10,841 bases of DNA from Gammaproteobacteria bacterium. Its GTDB lineage: Bacteria; Pseudomonadota; Gammaproteobacteria; Arenicellales; JAOTYS01. The notes beneath the pieces were generated by a model, which was not told where the DNA came from, ran no database searches, and saw only the letters and a program-made list of their open reading frames with translations. The DNA lies in assembly GCA_029861795.1 (NCBI GenBank), contig JAOTYS010000124.1:1-10841 (forward strand), read 5' to 3'. This document shows, piece after piece, positions 1 through 7,915 of the stretch (its first letter is position 1; each line of letters opens with the position of its first letter). The position numbers were made by a program, and so were the translations under genes.

Positions 1-1041
1 GATAGTCAAGGCCAACGGATAACGCCCCGTCAAGAACAGCTTGGATAAGGTGAATACACACAGAATCGCGACGTGGGCCCCGATAACCGCGTACCAGATC
101 CGTTTGATCTCCCGACGCGGAAAGACGAGCCTCCGATAGATTCCGTATCCCACAAGAAAACCGTACAAAGGACCGAGCGCTGACACGATCGCCCAGCCCA
201 CAATCAGTAACAGCGTAAGACCAAATATTACATACGCATAGTCATCGGATATGCTCACCAGGAATTCCTCTTGGACCACATAAAGCTTATGGGAGAGCTC
301 GGTACTTATTTGGCTCCAAGCCCCACCCATCATCGCCAAGGGATCAGTTAAACCTGTCAGATGGTCATATTTCTGAGTGGGAGAGTATGTCCACCACAGA
401 AAACTCAAGCCGAGAGGAACGAATAGTGCTGTGGCACCCGTGATTGCTACGGACCACCTCCCTCTTGAAACCCGACGATTCAGATATTGAAGCAAGGGGA
501 AATAAAGCAGGAATATGACACCCTCCACCCGGAACAGGGTGGCAACCAGCATGCTCACGAACCATGACACCGCCAACAACTTACTGGGGCATCGGTAGTG
601 TCGAATGAACAGCAACAAAGAGATCAGATAAAACGCGAGGTATCCAAAGTCACGAATTATAAATGAACGATACTGGTTGATCTCCGGATAAAATAGGATC
701 ACCAACGCTGCTGCAATGAGAGTGCGTCGATCCCCCCCAAGTTCTAAGACCAAGGCCATGAATGCTACAACGATCAGTGTCGCAAGCATTGCGTTGACGA
801 CGTACGCGGCGTATTCGGCATTCCAGTCTGCGGGCCCGCTCACTAGCGCTATCAAAGCTGGATAGAAGGGCCATTTATATAGACTAACCGCATTACCCCA
901 ATCGCCGCGCATAATGTCCTCGGCCACAAGCAGGTATAAAACTCCGTCGTAGTTGACGACATGATCCGCGTATACACACCACGCCGATATAACCAAACTC
1001 GCAACTATTGCGATAAGGAATATTGACCTGTGCTCAATCAT
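1..1041 (-). CDS. Polytopic membrane protein, GT-C glycosyltransferase-like (3' end cut by window edge)
   Basis: The frame is open for 347 codons from an ATG at 1041-1039 to base 1, so the C-terminus lies outside the window. An in-frame stop lies upstream of this ATG and no other good start lies between. The protein is very hydrophobic. A first membrane segment (about residues 7-25) is followed by an extracytoplasmic loop with acidic residues D26, D32, E41 and D42 and the stretch YKWPFYPALIA (55-65). Many more hydrophobic helices follow, and FLTGRYPLAL lies near the visible end. An acidic loop after helix 1 and this general layout are typical of GT-C enzymes (PMT/ArnT-like, GT39), which move a sugar from a polyprenyl-phosphate donor on the outer face of the inner membrane. 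Assignment to that fold is by pattern only; donor and acceptor are unknown. It lies 60 bp downstream of ybbP on the same strand and may share its transcript. A non-enzymatic polytopic membrane protein remains possible. Confidence 0.6.
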   Translation of the reverse strand, partial: MIEHRSIFLIAIVASLVISAWCVYADHVVNYDGVLYLLVAEDIMRGDWGNAVSLYKWPFYPALIALVSGPADWNAEYAAYVVNAMLATLIVVAFMALVLELGGDRRTLIAAALVILFYPEINQYRSFIIRDFGYLAFYLISLLLFIRHYRCPSKLLAVSWFVSMLVATLFRVEGVIFLLYFPLLQYLNRRVSRGRWSVAITGATALFVPLGLSFLWWTYSPTQKYDHLTGLTDPLAMMGGAWSQISTELSHKLYVVQEEFLVSISDDYAYVIFGLTLLLIVGWAIVSALGPLYGFLVGYGIYRRLVFPRREIKRIWYAVIGAHVAILCVFTLSKLFLTGRYPLALTI

Positions 1042-1101
1042 TTGCCCGACTCGTAATACACCATTGAGGATCGAATCGTCTTACGAACACAGCACGTCTT
1101 G

Positions 1102-3594
1102 TTAAGTTTGTTGTAGTGCGTCCCAGAGTCTCGACTGTAAAAGGTGTCTCGTGCCAAGCACACCTGCAAAGGCCACGATGAGTGCGGACACAACTATCCC
1201 GAACGCCCACATCCAGGGATCAAAATCGTACTGTACCCCAAAAGCAAATCGCGCGAGCATATACCCTGTGACACTAGCTCCCAGCGCACCAATGGCTCCC
1301 GCTAGCATGCCCAGAATCGCAAACTCAGCGACAAGCCCCATAGAGATTCGACGCCTCGTCGCGCCCAGGGTGCGCAACACGGCAATTTCCTTTCTGCGCT
1401 CCGACAGCGTGGTTTGTATCGCAGCGTACAACACCACTATTCCAGCCGCCAGTGTAAACACAAACACGTACTCCATCGCTTGACTAATCAGATCTAGCAG
1501 TCGCCTCACTTGCTGTAACACAGCCCCCACATCGATATCAGTGACATTCGGGAACTTTTCTATCAGGTGTCTAAGTGTCAAATTTTCCGATCGCGGAACA
1601 TATATGCTAGTGATGTATGAAGCGGATTGAGGGCTCAGCAAGTCCGGAGGAACTAGCAAGAAAAAATTGGGCATAAAGGAATCCCACGTCACTTCACGCA
1701 AACTGCTGATATAGAAATCGATCTCCTGATCGGCAATTTGATATCGAAGGATATCTCCCAACCCCAGACCCAAAGCGTGCGCATAGTCCTGTTCCACAGA
1801 AATTAGTGCGCTGCCGCGATCGCCAGGCCGCCACCACTGTCCAGCAACCACCCGATTGTCCGTTTGCAGCTCTGCAGCCCACGACAGGTTTGCAGCTCGC
1901 TCTACTGCACGCCTGGCCAGCGGGTCTTCATATGACTCTCGTCTAACGTCGGAACCGTTAATCTGCAGCAATCGGGCCCGTACAATGGGGCTGGCTACCT
2001 GTGGCTTAAGTCCCTGCTGCCGCAAGAATTGCGCGACCTCGCTGACCTGATTGGATTGAACGTTTATTAAAAAGTGATTGGGCGTGCTTGGAGGAAGACT
2101 ATCCTCCCAGCCCTCCATAAGCTCGCTACGCACAGTAGTCAGCAGCAGCATGGCCATTACGCCCAGGCCTAGCGACACAATTTGCAGTGTGCTGGAACTG
2201 GCACGCCGACGCAGGTTGGCGATACCGAAGCGCCAAGACGCTCCGGCTCCGTGATTGGCAGTCATTGCCAGGGCACGAATCAACCCATAGCCCGCCGCCG
2301 CCAAGACGCCCACCGTTGCGGCGCTCCCACCGGCCACAAGCGCGGCAAGCTTCGCATCCTGTGTCATCCAAAATATGAGCCCAACCAGGATAATGAGTGT
2401 GGGACCAAATAGCAGTATTAATCCCGGTGGAGGGGGCCCTAACTCTCGTCGAAACACCCTCAACGGCGGCACGTGCTTGAGTCGCAAGATCGTTGGTAAG
2501 CCGAAGCCAGTGAGGGCGGTCACGCCAATCACTACACCTGCCGCCGCGGGACGCAGCGACGCAGCGGGTAACGCAATACCCACCACATCGCTCAGTAGAA
2601 ATGCGAGCACCTGCTGGCCAGCGTAGCCGAGCACACAACCAACTGCGCTGGCCAACAATCCTAATGTCACCAGTTGCAGTGCGTAAATTGTGATAATCTG
2701 TTGCTGACTTGCCCCAAAACACCGCATGATTGCGACGTGGTCCAGATGGCGGTCAGCGTAGTGACGCACCGCGGTGATTATGGACACCGCAGCTAGCACC
2801 ATGCTGACCAAAGTAGCGAGCCCTAAGAAGCGCCCACCTCGTTTGAACGCGTCGCTGAATCTAGGACTCGCGCTGTCCGCATCTTGTACTGTCGTGCCAG
2901 GTTTCACTCGGTCGATTAACCAGCGACGAAAGTCAGCGATCTCGCCTGGAGCTCCCGCATACAGTTGGTGGTAGTGCAGTAGGCTGCCCGGCTGGATAAG
3001 TTGAGTAGACATCAAGTCATCGCTGTTTATCAGTAGCCGTGGGGCGATGGAAAAAACCACGCCACCGCGGTCTGGTTCGTAGGTAATGACGTTAGAGACG
3101 AAGAACCCGCGCGACCCGAGCCTCACCCTGTCCCCGACCCCGATTCCTAGTAGCGTCAACAGTCGTGCTTCCACCCAGACCGAACCGGGTGTTGGAATAC
3201 CAACAGCCTCGCGATCGTCTGCGACGATGTCATCGGCAATACGCAATCTCCCCCTCAAAGGATAAGCTGAACTCACCGCCTTGATTTCCGCAAGAGCAGT
3301 CTGGCTGGGGGCCACCACCACGCTCCTAAAGTTCGTAGTCTGGGCGCTCGCCAGCCCGCGCCGATTCGCCTCTTCACTCCACAGTGGATTTGGGGCAAAG
3401 GAACTGTGCACTACTAGGTCCGCGGCGAGGAATTCACTGCCCTGACGGAGTAGTGCCTGTCTCGACCGATCTACAAAAGCAGTTACCGACACTAAACTCG
3501 CTACTGCCACCGTCAATGCCACTAAGACAATTCGCAAATCACCGGCACGCCACTCGCGGCGCAGTGCCCGTAGCGCTAGCAGTAACGAGTTCAC
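1102..3594 (-). CDS. ybbP: FtsX/MacB-type ABC transporter permease, YbbP family
   Basis: This 830-residue inner-membrane protein is close in length to E. coli YbbP (about 800). Its start is a GTG at 3594-3592 that overlaps the ybbA stop by 4 bp, which implies translational coupling. Visible layout: an N-terminal helix (about 22-41) and a large periplasmic region (about 45-250). The first FtsX core (about 255-375) carries the cytoplasmic motif HVAIMRCFGASQQQI (286-300). A central helix pair (about 391-440) and another helix (470-488) follow, then a second periplasmic region. The second FtsX core (about 708-825) contains the coupling-type motif ERRKEIAVLRTLGATRRR (732-749). That makes about ten helices, with two FtsX domains in one chain. 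With YbbA it should form a type VII ABC complex of the MacB/LolCDE kind, which transmits force across the membrane rather than importing a solute. The substrate of YbbAP is not established; the tesA link suggests lipid or acyl-ester work in the envelope, which is inference. Confidence 0.92.
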   Translation of the reverse strand: MNSLLLALRALRREWRAGDLRIVLVALTVAVASLVSVTAFVDRSRQALLRQGSEFLAADLVVHSSFAPNPLWSEEANRRGLASAQTTNFRSVVVAPSQTALAEIKAVSSAYPLRGRLRIADDIVADDREAVGIPTPGSVWVEARLLTLLGIGVGDRVRLGSRGFFVSNVITYEPDRGGVVFSIAPRLLINSDDLMSTQLIQPGSLLHYHQLYAGAPGEIADFRRWLIDRVKPGTTVQDADSASPRFSDAFKRGGRFLGLATLVSMVLAAVSIITAVRHYADRHLDHVAIMRCFGASQQQIITIYALQLVTLGLLASAVGCVLGYAGQQVLAFLLSDVVGIALPAASLRPAAAGVVIGVTALTGFGLPTILRLKHVPPLRVFRRELGPPPPGLILLFGPTLIILVGLIFWMTQDAKLAALVAGGSAATVGVLAAAGYGLIRALAMTANHGAGASWRFGIANLRRRASSSTLQIVSLGLGVMAMLLLTTVRSELMEGWEDSLPPSTPNHFLINVQSNQVSEVAQFLRQQGLKPQVASPIVRARLLQINGSDVRRESYEDPLARRAVERAANLSWAAELQTDNRVVAGQWWRPGDRGSALISVEQDYAHALGLGLGDILRYQIADQEIDFYISSLREVTWDSFMPNFFLLVPPDLLSPQSASYITSIYVPRSENLTLRHLIEKFPNVTDIDVGAVLQQVRRLLDLISQAMEYVFVFTLAAGIVVLYAAIQTTLSERRKEIAVLRTLGATRRRISMGLVAEFAILGMLAGAIGALGASVTGYMLARFAFGVQYDFDPWMWAFGIVVSALIVAFAGVLGTRHLLQSRLWDALQQT

Positions 3595-4286
3595 GTCCCC
3601 TGCGGCAACAACTTACCGCCCTCAAGTTCCAAACGTCGTGTACAACGCGACCCCAACTCCTCATCGTGGGTGACCAACACCAGGGTTGTACCTCTCTCAG
3701 CATTGAGCGCAAACAATAAGTCAGCGATACGCTTGCCGGTTTTCTTGTCCAGATTTCCGGTGGGCTCATCCGCCAACAACAAGCTCGGGTTTATGACGAA
3801 GGCCCTAGCGATAGCTACTCGCTGTTGCTCACCCCCCGACAGTTGGCTGGGGTAATGGCGCAGTCGATGGGATAGCCCAACGCGATCAAGCACGTTCAGC
3901 GCCGCATCACGCCCCTCCGACAAGCCCACAAGCTCCATGGGCAGCATGACATTTTCCAAGGCCGTAAGACCAGGCAGGAGCTGAAAATTTTGAAATACAA
4001 ACCCGACATGCCTCGCTCGAAGCTGTGCACGTCCATCTTCGTCTATTGAACTCAGATCTACCCCTTGCAGTCGCGCCACGCCGCTACTAGGCAGATCCAA
4101 CCCTGCCATCAGACCCAATAGAGTGGACTTCCCGGATCCCGATACACCGACGATGGCCACAGAATCACCTTTCTCGATGGAGAGGGACACACCATCAAGA
4201 ATGGTCAACTCCTGTTCTGGGCTAATGACTTGCTTGACAAGATCCACTACCTGCACAATAGGTTCGGTGACAATGCTAAGAGCCAT
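3591..4286 (-). CDS. ybbA: ABC transporter ATP-binding protein, YbbA (LolD/MacB-like)
   Basis: This 231-residue ATPase has all the motifs in place: Walker A GVSGSGKST (47-55), Q-loop Q99 within GFVFQNFQLLPGLTALENV, signature LSGGEQQR (149-156), Walker B LLLADEP with catalytic E174, the NLD D-loop (178-180) and the H-loop H207. The FVFQNFQLLPGLTALENVMLP and ADEPTGNLD wording is that of the LolD/MacB/FtsE branch. The beginning (residues 1-20) lines up with that of E. coli YbbA as I remember it, which supports the ATG at 4286-4284. It powers the YbbP permease encoded next, whose GTG start overlaps its stop. No convincing Shine-Dalgarno sequence precedes the start. The first 14 bases are shared with the 5' end of tesA on the other strand. 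The protein should be fully active. Confidence 0.93.
   Translation of the reverse strand: MALSIVTEPIVQVVDLVKQVISPEQELTILDGVSLSIEKGDSVAIVGVSGSGKSTLLGLMAGLDLPSSGVARLQGVDLSSIDEDGRAQLRARHVGFVFQNFQLLPGLTALENVMLPMELVGLSEGRDAALNVLDRVGLSHRLRHYPSQLSGGEQQRVAIARAFVINPSLLLADEPTGNLDKKTGKRIADLLFALNAERGTTLVLVTHDEELGSRCTRRLELEGGKLLPQGT
4234..4262 (+). promoter_or_regulatory. Possible tesA promoter inside ybbA
   Basis: A perfect -35 hexamer TTGACA lies at 4234-4239. Seventeen bases further on is AATAGG (4257-4262), a poor -10 with three of six matches. Initiation would fall a few bases before the tesA start at 4273, giving an almost leaderless mRNA. The position is right, since any tesA promoter must lie inside ybbA, but the weak -10 keeps confidence low. 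Confidence 0.25.
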
Positions 4287-4935
4287 ATTAATAGTGGCGT
4301 CTGTTTTTTGGGGTGGTCAATTGTGGGCCAATCAGCCCGTGATCCTCGTCCTTGGGGATAGTCTAAGCGCTGCATATGGGTTTGACACTAGCCAGGGTTG
4401 GGTGGCTTTGCTCGAGCGTCGGCTGGCACAGCAAGGCTTTCAGTATAGTGTGGCCAATGCCAGCGTGAGTGGCGACACAACGTCAAGCGGACTCGCTCGT
4501 ATTGGCTCGGCTTTGGCCAGACACGACCCGGCCATCGTAATCATCGAGCTCGGCGCCAACGACGGGCTGCAAGCACTAGCTGTCAATTCCGTACAACAAA
4601 ATCTGGCCCAAATGATTGAAATCACACAGACTCAAGGCAGAGAGGTGTTACTGATCGGGATGCGTCTACCACCCAATTATGGAACCGCCTATGTAGCTAC
4701 TTTCGAGGCCATCTACCCTACCCTCACCAAGTCATATCAGCTCCAGCTGGTGCCGTTTCTGCTCGAAGGTGTTGCTGCGGTACCGGACATGATTCAGAGT
4801 GACGGCGTACACCCCAGTGCTGAGGCACAACCTCGGATTTTAGACAATATTTGGCCACATTTGCTGCCTTTGCTAAAGACTGAGGTCTCATGGCACACGG
4901 GCCGGTCGAACCGCTATAGCCGTTATCCAGAGTAA
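4273..4935 (+). CDS. tesA: Secreted SGNH hydrolase: acyl-CoA thioesterase I / lysophospholipase / arylesterase TesA
   Basis: This 220-residue precursor begins with MLRAILIVASVFWGGQLWA, a clear signal peptide with likely cleavage after A19, so the enzyme should act in the periplasm. The frame is open upstream to an ATG at 4123. That start would place 50 unrelated residues (antisense of ybbA) before the signal peptide, so the ATG at 4273 is preferred. All SGNH blocks are present: block I GDSLSAAYG with nucleophile S30, block II SGDTT with G67, block III LGANDG with N96, and block V SDGVHP with D177 and H180. LPPNYG (about residues 135-140) is also typical of TesA. TesA hydrolyses acyl-CoA thioesters, lysophospholipids and aryl esters; its physiological substrate is uncertain. 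The gene is divergent from ybbAP, as in E. coli. Ribosome binding is weak: only AGG at 4260-4262 precedes the ATG. Confidence 0.93.
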   Translation: MLRAILIVASVFWGGQLWANQPVILVLGDSLSAAYGFDTSQGWVALLERRLAQQGFQYSVANASVSGDTTSSGLARIGSALARHDPAIVIIELGANDGLQALAVNSVQQNLAQMIEITQTQGREVLLIGMRLPPNYGTAYVATFEAIYPTLTKSYQLQLVPFLLEGVAAVPDMIQSDGVHPSAEAQPRILDNIWPHLLPLLKTEVSWHTGRSNRYSRYPE

Positions 4936-5049
4936 TAGGAAATACCCCCATAAGTTCCCTGCCAAATGATGTTGTCATATGATCCAGGGTATTAAGATGC
5001 CTGATAGTTTCGAAGCTCGAAATTATTGTACGATTACTTACTTTCTGTA

Positions 5050-5853
5050 TTAATCGAATGCATCGATAGTTAAAAGGCGTTTAATTCTATCAAGGCGCTT
5101 TCTCCCTCTTTTAATGTGACGCTTATTGATTTCTCCGGATTTCAGAAATTCATCTGGATTTAGAAACATAGTCGCATGGTCAACATGCTCCAGATATTTG
5201 ATTAATTCAGTCCGGTCGATATAGGCTAGTTCATAACCCGCCTTTTCTAGCTCCAGGCTGATAACTTTGCAGGCGTTTTCGTTATTATCTGAAAACCCTA
5301 GTCCATGAGAACGAATTAAGTCGGTTCGAAACATCGCGCAATGACTGCGCAGGTAGAACGGATTTAATTTGCTGCCTTCTATTGGCCGGTTTTCCTTGCC
5401 TGTTAGCTGATATTTTGTTGTTCGAATCCCTTTTTTTATTGATTTCAGTAAACGCCGATGTGGAGGTTCGTATTCAAGCTTCCATGACCCGACCCCCGCG
5501 ATACGTTCAGTTTTCATATACGAGAGGAGATAGGGAAGCCAGTCATTCCGAAGTACCAGCGTATCGCTATGAATTGAAAGAACGAACTCTGTATCAACTT
5601 GTTCAAAAGCAAGATCAAGGGCTTGGGCATGAGATACATGTGCTGGTAATGATTCATCAGACTTTCGTTCGACTAATGTAATCCAGTCCAGTGACTTTAA
5701 ATATTCAAGGGAATCGTCTTTTGAATCGTTATCGACAACAATAACTCTGGCAAATGATGAATTCGTATGTCTTTTAAGTAAATCAAGACATAATGTCGTT
5801 AATTCAAGTGTTCGATAATTAGGTACCAGTATGGAAACTTTTTGTGTGCTCAT
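5050..5853 (-). CDS. Family 2 glycosyltransferase (GT-A fold)
   Basis: This is a 267-residue soluble protein. The N-terminus KVSILVPNYRT (5-15) and the VIVVDNDSKDDS strand-loop (37-48, D41 and D43) are the nucleotide-sugar-binding start of GT2 enzymes. IHSDTLV (94-100) takes the place of the metal-binding DXD motif, and NDWL (103-106) follows as usual. A later LEHVDHATMF (221-230) may contribute the acceptor or base region. The C-terminus (247-263) is rich in Lys and Arg, suggesting attachment to the inner face of the membrane or to nucleic acid; no membrane helix is seen. Such enzymes build polysaccharide or lipid-linked glycans. Donor and acceptor cannot be told. The gene stands alone, converges on tesA and is much AT-richer than its neighbours (22/60 and 20/60 G+C in two sampled 60-base lines, against 37/60 in a tesA line), which suggests recent acquisition. 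No clear Shine-Dalgarno sequence precedes the ATG at 5853. Confidence 0.85.
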   Translation of the reverse strand: MSTQKVSILVPNYRTLELTTLCLDLLKRHTNSSFARVIVVDNDSKDDSLEYLKSLDWITLVERKSDESLPAHVSHAQALDLAFEQVDTEFVLSIHSDTLVLRNDWLPYLLSYMKTERIAGVGSWKLEYEPPHRRLLKSIKKGIRTTKYQLTGKENRPIEGSKLNPFYLRSHCAMFRTDLIRSHGLGFSDNNENACKVISLELEKAGYELAYIDRTELIKYLEHVDHATMFLNPDEFLKSGEINKRHIKRGRKRLDRIKRLLTIDAFD

Positions 5854-6316
5854 ATAGATAGTTTATGAGGTAGTCAGGCTATTCAGGCCCACATCATCGC
5901 ATTCCCTCCAATCAGGGTTTTATAGCTTAATATAATTGTCGAGATCATAGAGGTTTTTTTCCTTTATCAGGATGATACAAAGCGCCATACGATCGATCGA
6001 ATTGGTCATCGCTTACTGAAATCCTTGAGAGGGGAGGGGGTAACAAATTCATACGAAAGGACCCAGCGTGCTTTGCTACTGTGCCTGGACAACCGATTGA
6101 CAAACTTGCCGGACACCGTCCCGCCAGAACGAGATGGTCCTGTCAATCCGCGAGAACATCCCGGTGGAATGCTCAACTAGTACTATCAACTTGCAGCGTG
6201 ATCGAAGCAGTTCTTTGAACAATACGCCACACATCCCTGCGGGAGTTTTGCGGGAATTAGTTATGCACAGTAGTGCATTGTGCTGCAAAATCTTGCAACA
6301 GGTGGCCCGAAAGTTG
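5854..6316. other. Gene-poor stretch with an unassigned open frame
   Basis: No recognisable gene lies here. One plus-strand frame is open from about 5925 to a TAG at 6178-6180 (about 85 codons), ending ...NPREHPGGMLN. It has no ATG before the last few codons, so it is either chance or the tail of a lost gene. From 6134 the frame of the downstream Omp85 gene is also open. Other visible items are a TATAAT at 5931-5936 without a matching -35, a 10-bp palindrome CGATCGATCG at 5990-5999, and a purine run GAGAGGGGAGGGGG at 6027-6040 with no good start codon behind it. The Omp85 promoter must lie in this stretch but could not be placed. Confidence 0.4.
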
Positions 6317-7684
6317 ATGTTAAAACAACGACGTATACTTCAAGTGTCCAACTACAAACCAAACGGGCAGGCGCTAGCCTCAGGCGTAGCTTTGGTCGTC
6401 GGGTCTATCGTTGTGCTTTGGTCAACGCCGAGCGCATCCGTCGAAGATCAGCCTGATGTAAACTCGAAGCAAGATGTCATTAACGAAATACGTTTTGAGG
6501 GAAACAGAGTAACCCGTCCGCAAACCATGCTCCAAGAGATGTCACTGCGAATAGGTGACCCGGTCAACGCAAAGATGATAGAGCGCTCCCGACAAGACAT
6601 CATGGACCTCGGCCTATTCAAGTCCGTTGACGCAAGTCTATTGCCAGACGACGACGGTCAGGTCTTAACGATCACAGTGGACGAGAAGCGCTATTTCTTC
6701 GCCCTACCCAAACTCAACCGCAGTGGTGACGGCGATGTCTCTTACGGCGCACAGGTCCAGTTTGACAATCTTTTCGGCCTGAATCAGCAACTGGAGGCAA
6801 CATTCAGGAAAAAGGATCTGTCAGATGGAGATGTTAGCGAGGAGAAAACCTTTGATATCGACTTCACCTATCCCCGCATCAGAGGAAGTCCGTTCCAGTT
6901 GGAGTTTGATCTTGACATAGATAATTCTGAGCTCGATGAAGATCGCCGCGGTGATCAAGGCCAATTCGAACGCAAACGTGAGGGCCTTCGATTCGTTATT
7001 GCTCGCTGGAAGGACTCCCATGGTCCGAGTAAGGGATGGCGTTACAGCGGTGGAATCTCCTGGCAACAGTTCGACCACACTTTCATCAGCGGTAACCCCG
7101 ACCTATTTTTTGACGCAACCGTGGTCGCCTTACTAGGCAGCATCGCATATGACAATGTTCATGATTTTCTTTTTAGCCAAGCCGGCCGTCAGTACGGCTA
7201 TGAGATCGAGGCACCGCTTTCAATCCTCGGTTCAGACAGGGAGTACTTTAGCCACTTTCTTTATTATCGTCGATTTAGGCCGATCACCAGCCGACCCCAC
7301 ACCAATCTTAACTACCAGTTAAGACTGGGCTATGCCACGGACACCACCTTCGGGGAACCGGCGGTTAGCTTAGGCAGCAGTAGCACCTTGCGCGGTTACG
7401 AGCGCGACGCCATTGAGGGGGACAAGTTTTTCTTAGCAAACATCGAATTCTTGACTCCGATCTTTCATCGCAACGCCTTACGGGTAGCGGCATTCGCTGA
7501 CATCGGTAACGCCTACGACGACTTCGACGATATCGACTCGGAGGGTCTCAAAGTAGGTGTCGGCTTCGGTATACGCTACACGCTTAGATCCTTTGTGAAG
7601 ACCGATTTGCGCCTCGATATTGCTAGGGGGGTAAACAACGACGGCGTGACCAAGGTCTACGGTAGCACCAAAATGCCTTTTTAG
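6317..7684 (+). CDS. Omp85-family outer-membrane protein with one POTRA domain (BamA/TamA superfamily)
   Basis: With the ATG at 6317 the precursor has 455 residues. An AGGTGG lies 11 bases before this start. A basic N-terminus (K3, R5, R6), a hydrophobic stretch (about 20-35) and a plausible signal-peptidase site after SAS (39-41) follow. The frame runs back to an ATG at 6134, but the extra 61 residues show no export signal and look non-coding. One POTRA domain (about 53-122) opens with INEIRFEGNRVT. It is followed by NLFGLNQQLEATF and a C-terminal barrel with aromatic, alternating strands. LRGY (358-361) matches the VRGF/Y motif of Omp85 barrels. The protein ends in Phe, as outer-membrane proteins usually do. 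BamA has five POTRAs and TamA three, so this is a short relative of unknown client, built like the POTRA-barrel half of patatin-type PlpD but without a passenger. It probably inserts or translocates something at the outer membrane. Confidence 0.85.
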   Translation: MLKQRRILQVSNYKPNGQALASGVALVVGSIVVLWSTPSASVEDQPDVNSKQDVINEIRFEGNRVTRPQTMLQEMSLRIGDPVNAKMIERSRQDIMDLGLFKSVDASLLPDDDGQVLTITVDEKRYFFALPKLNRSGDGDVSYGAQVQFDNLFGLNQQLEATFRKKDLSDGDVSEEKTFDIDFTYPRIRGSPFQLEFDLDIDNSELDEDRRGDQGQFERKREGLRFVIARWKDSHGPSKGWRYSGGISWQQFDHTFISGNPDLFFDATVVALLGSIAYDNVHDFLFSQAGRQYGYEIEAPLSILGSDREYFSHFLYYRRFRPITSRPHTNLNYQLRLGYATDTTFGEPAVSLGSSSTLRGYERDAIEGDKFFLANIEFLTPIFHRNALRVAAFADIGNAYDDFDDIDSEGLKVGVGFGIRYTLRSFVKTDLRLDIARGVNNDGVTKVYGSTKMPF

Positions 7685-7915
7685 ACTTGGCCAGTACTAT
7701 TCGATATCAAACACATCCCTAATGTGACAAATCTGCATCGCAGCCAGCCGCCACCCCCGTAAATCACCGCACTGAACACCCGAAGCACTCCATTAGCGGT
7801 CTATCGACTTCGCAGAGATGTCATCTTGATCTTTGACAGTGACTCAATCATATTCTCTGCGCGGCGTGAAGATCACAACGCACGCACCTTTATTGGTACT
7901 GTAGCGTGATATCAG

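Noticed and set aside
365..874. Two short minus-strand frames (365-565, 650-874)
   Set aside because: Both are out-of-frame shadows of the GT-C-like gene that is open from 1041 to the left edge.
2126..2722. 198-codon open frame on the minus strand
   Set aside because: It is a shadow inside ybbP, with Arg/Cys/Trp-rich translation and no family signature.
4123..4272. Longer tesA start at 4123
   Set aside because: The extra 50 residues are antisense to ybbA and would precede a perfect signal peptide that begins at 4273.
5008..5022. Small hairpin TTTCGA-AGC-TCGAAA between the convergent tesA and glycosyltransferase genes
   Set aside because: The six-pair AT-rich stem with a three-base loop and no T-run is too weak to call a terminator.
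5382..5681. 99-codon plus-strand frame
   Set aside because: It lies antisense within the glycosyltransferase gene and has no recognisable domain.
6027..6040. Purine run resembling a strong ribosome-binding site
   Set aside because: No usable start codon with a lasting open frame follows at the right distance.
6134..6316. Longer Omp85 start at 6134
   Set aside because: The added 61 residues contain no export signal and would bury the signal peptide. The ATG at 6317 has an AGGTGG upstream.
7833..7856. TTGACA at 7833 with TATTCT at 7851 as a promoter for the phosphatase gene
   Set aside because: The spacer is only 12 bases, too short for a sigma-70 promoter.
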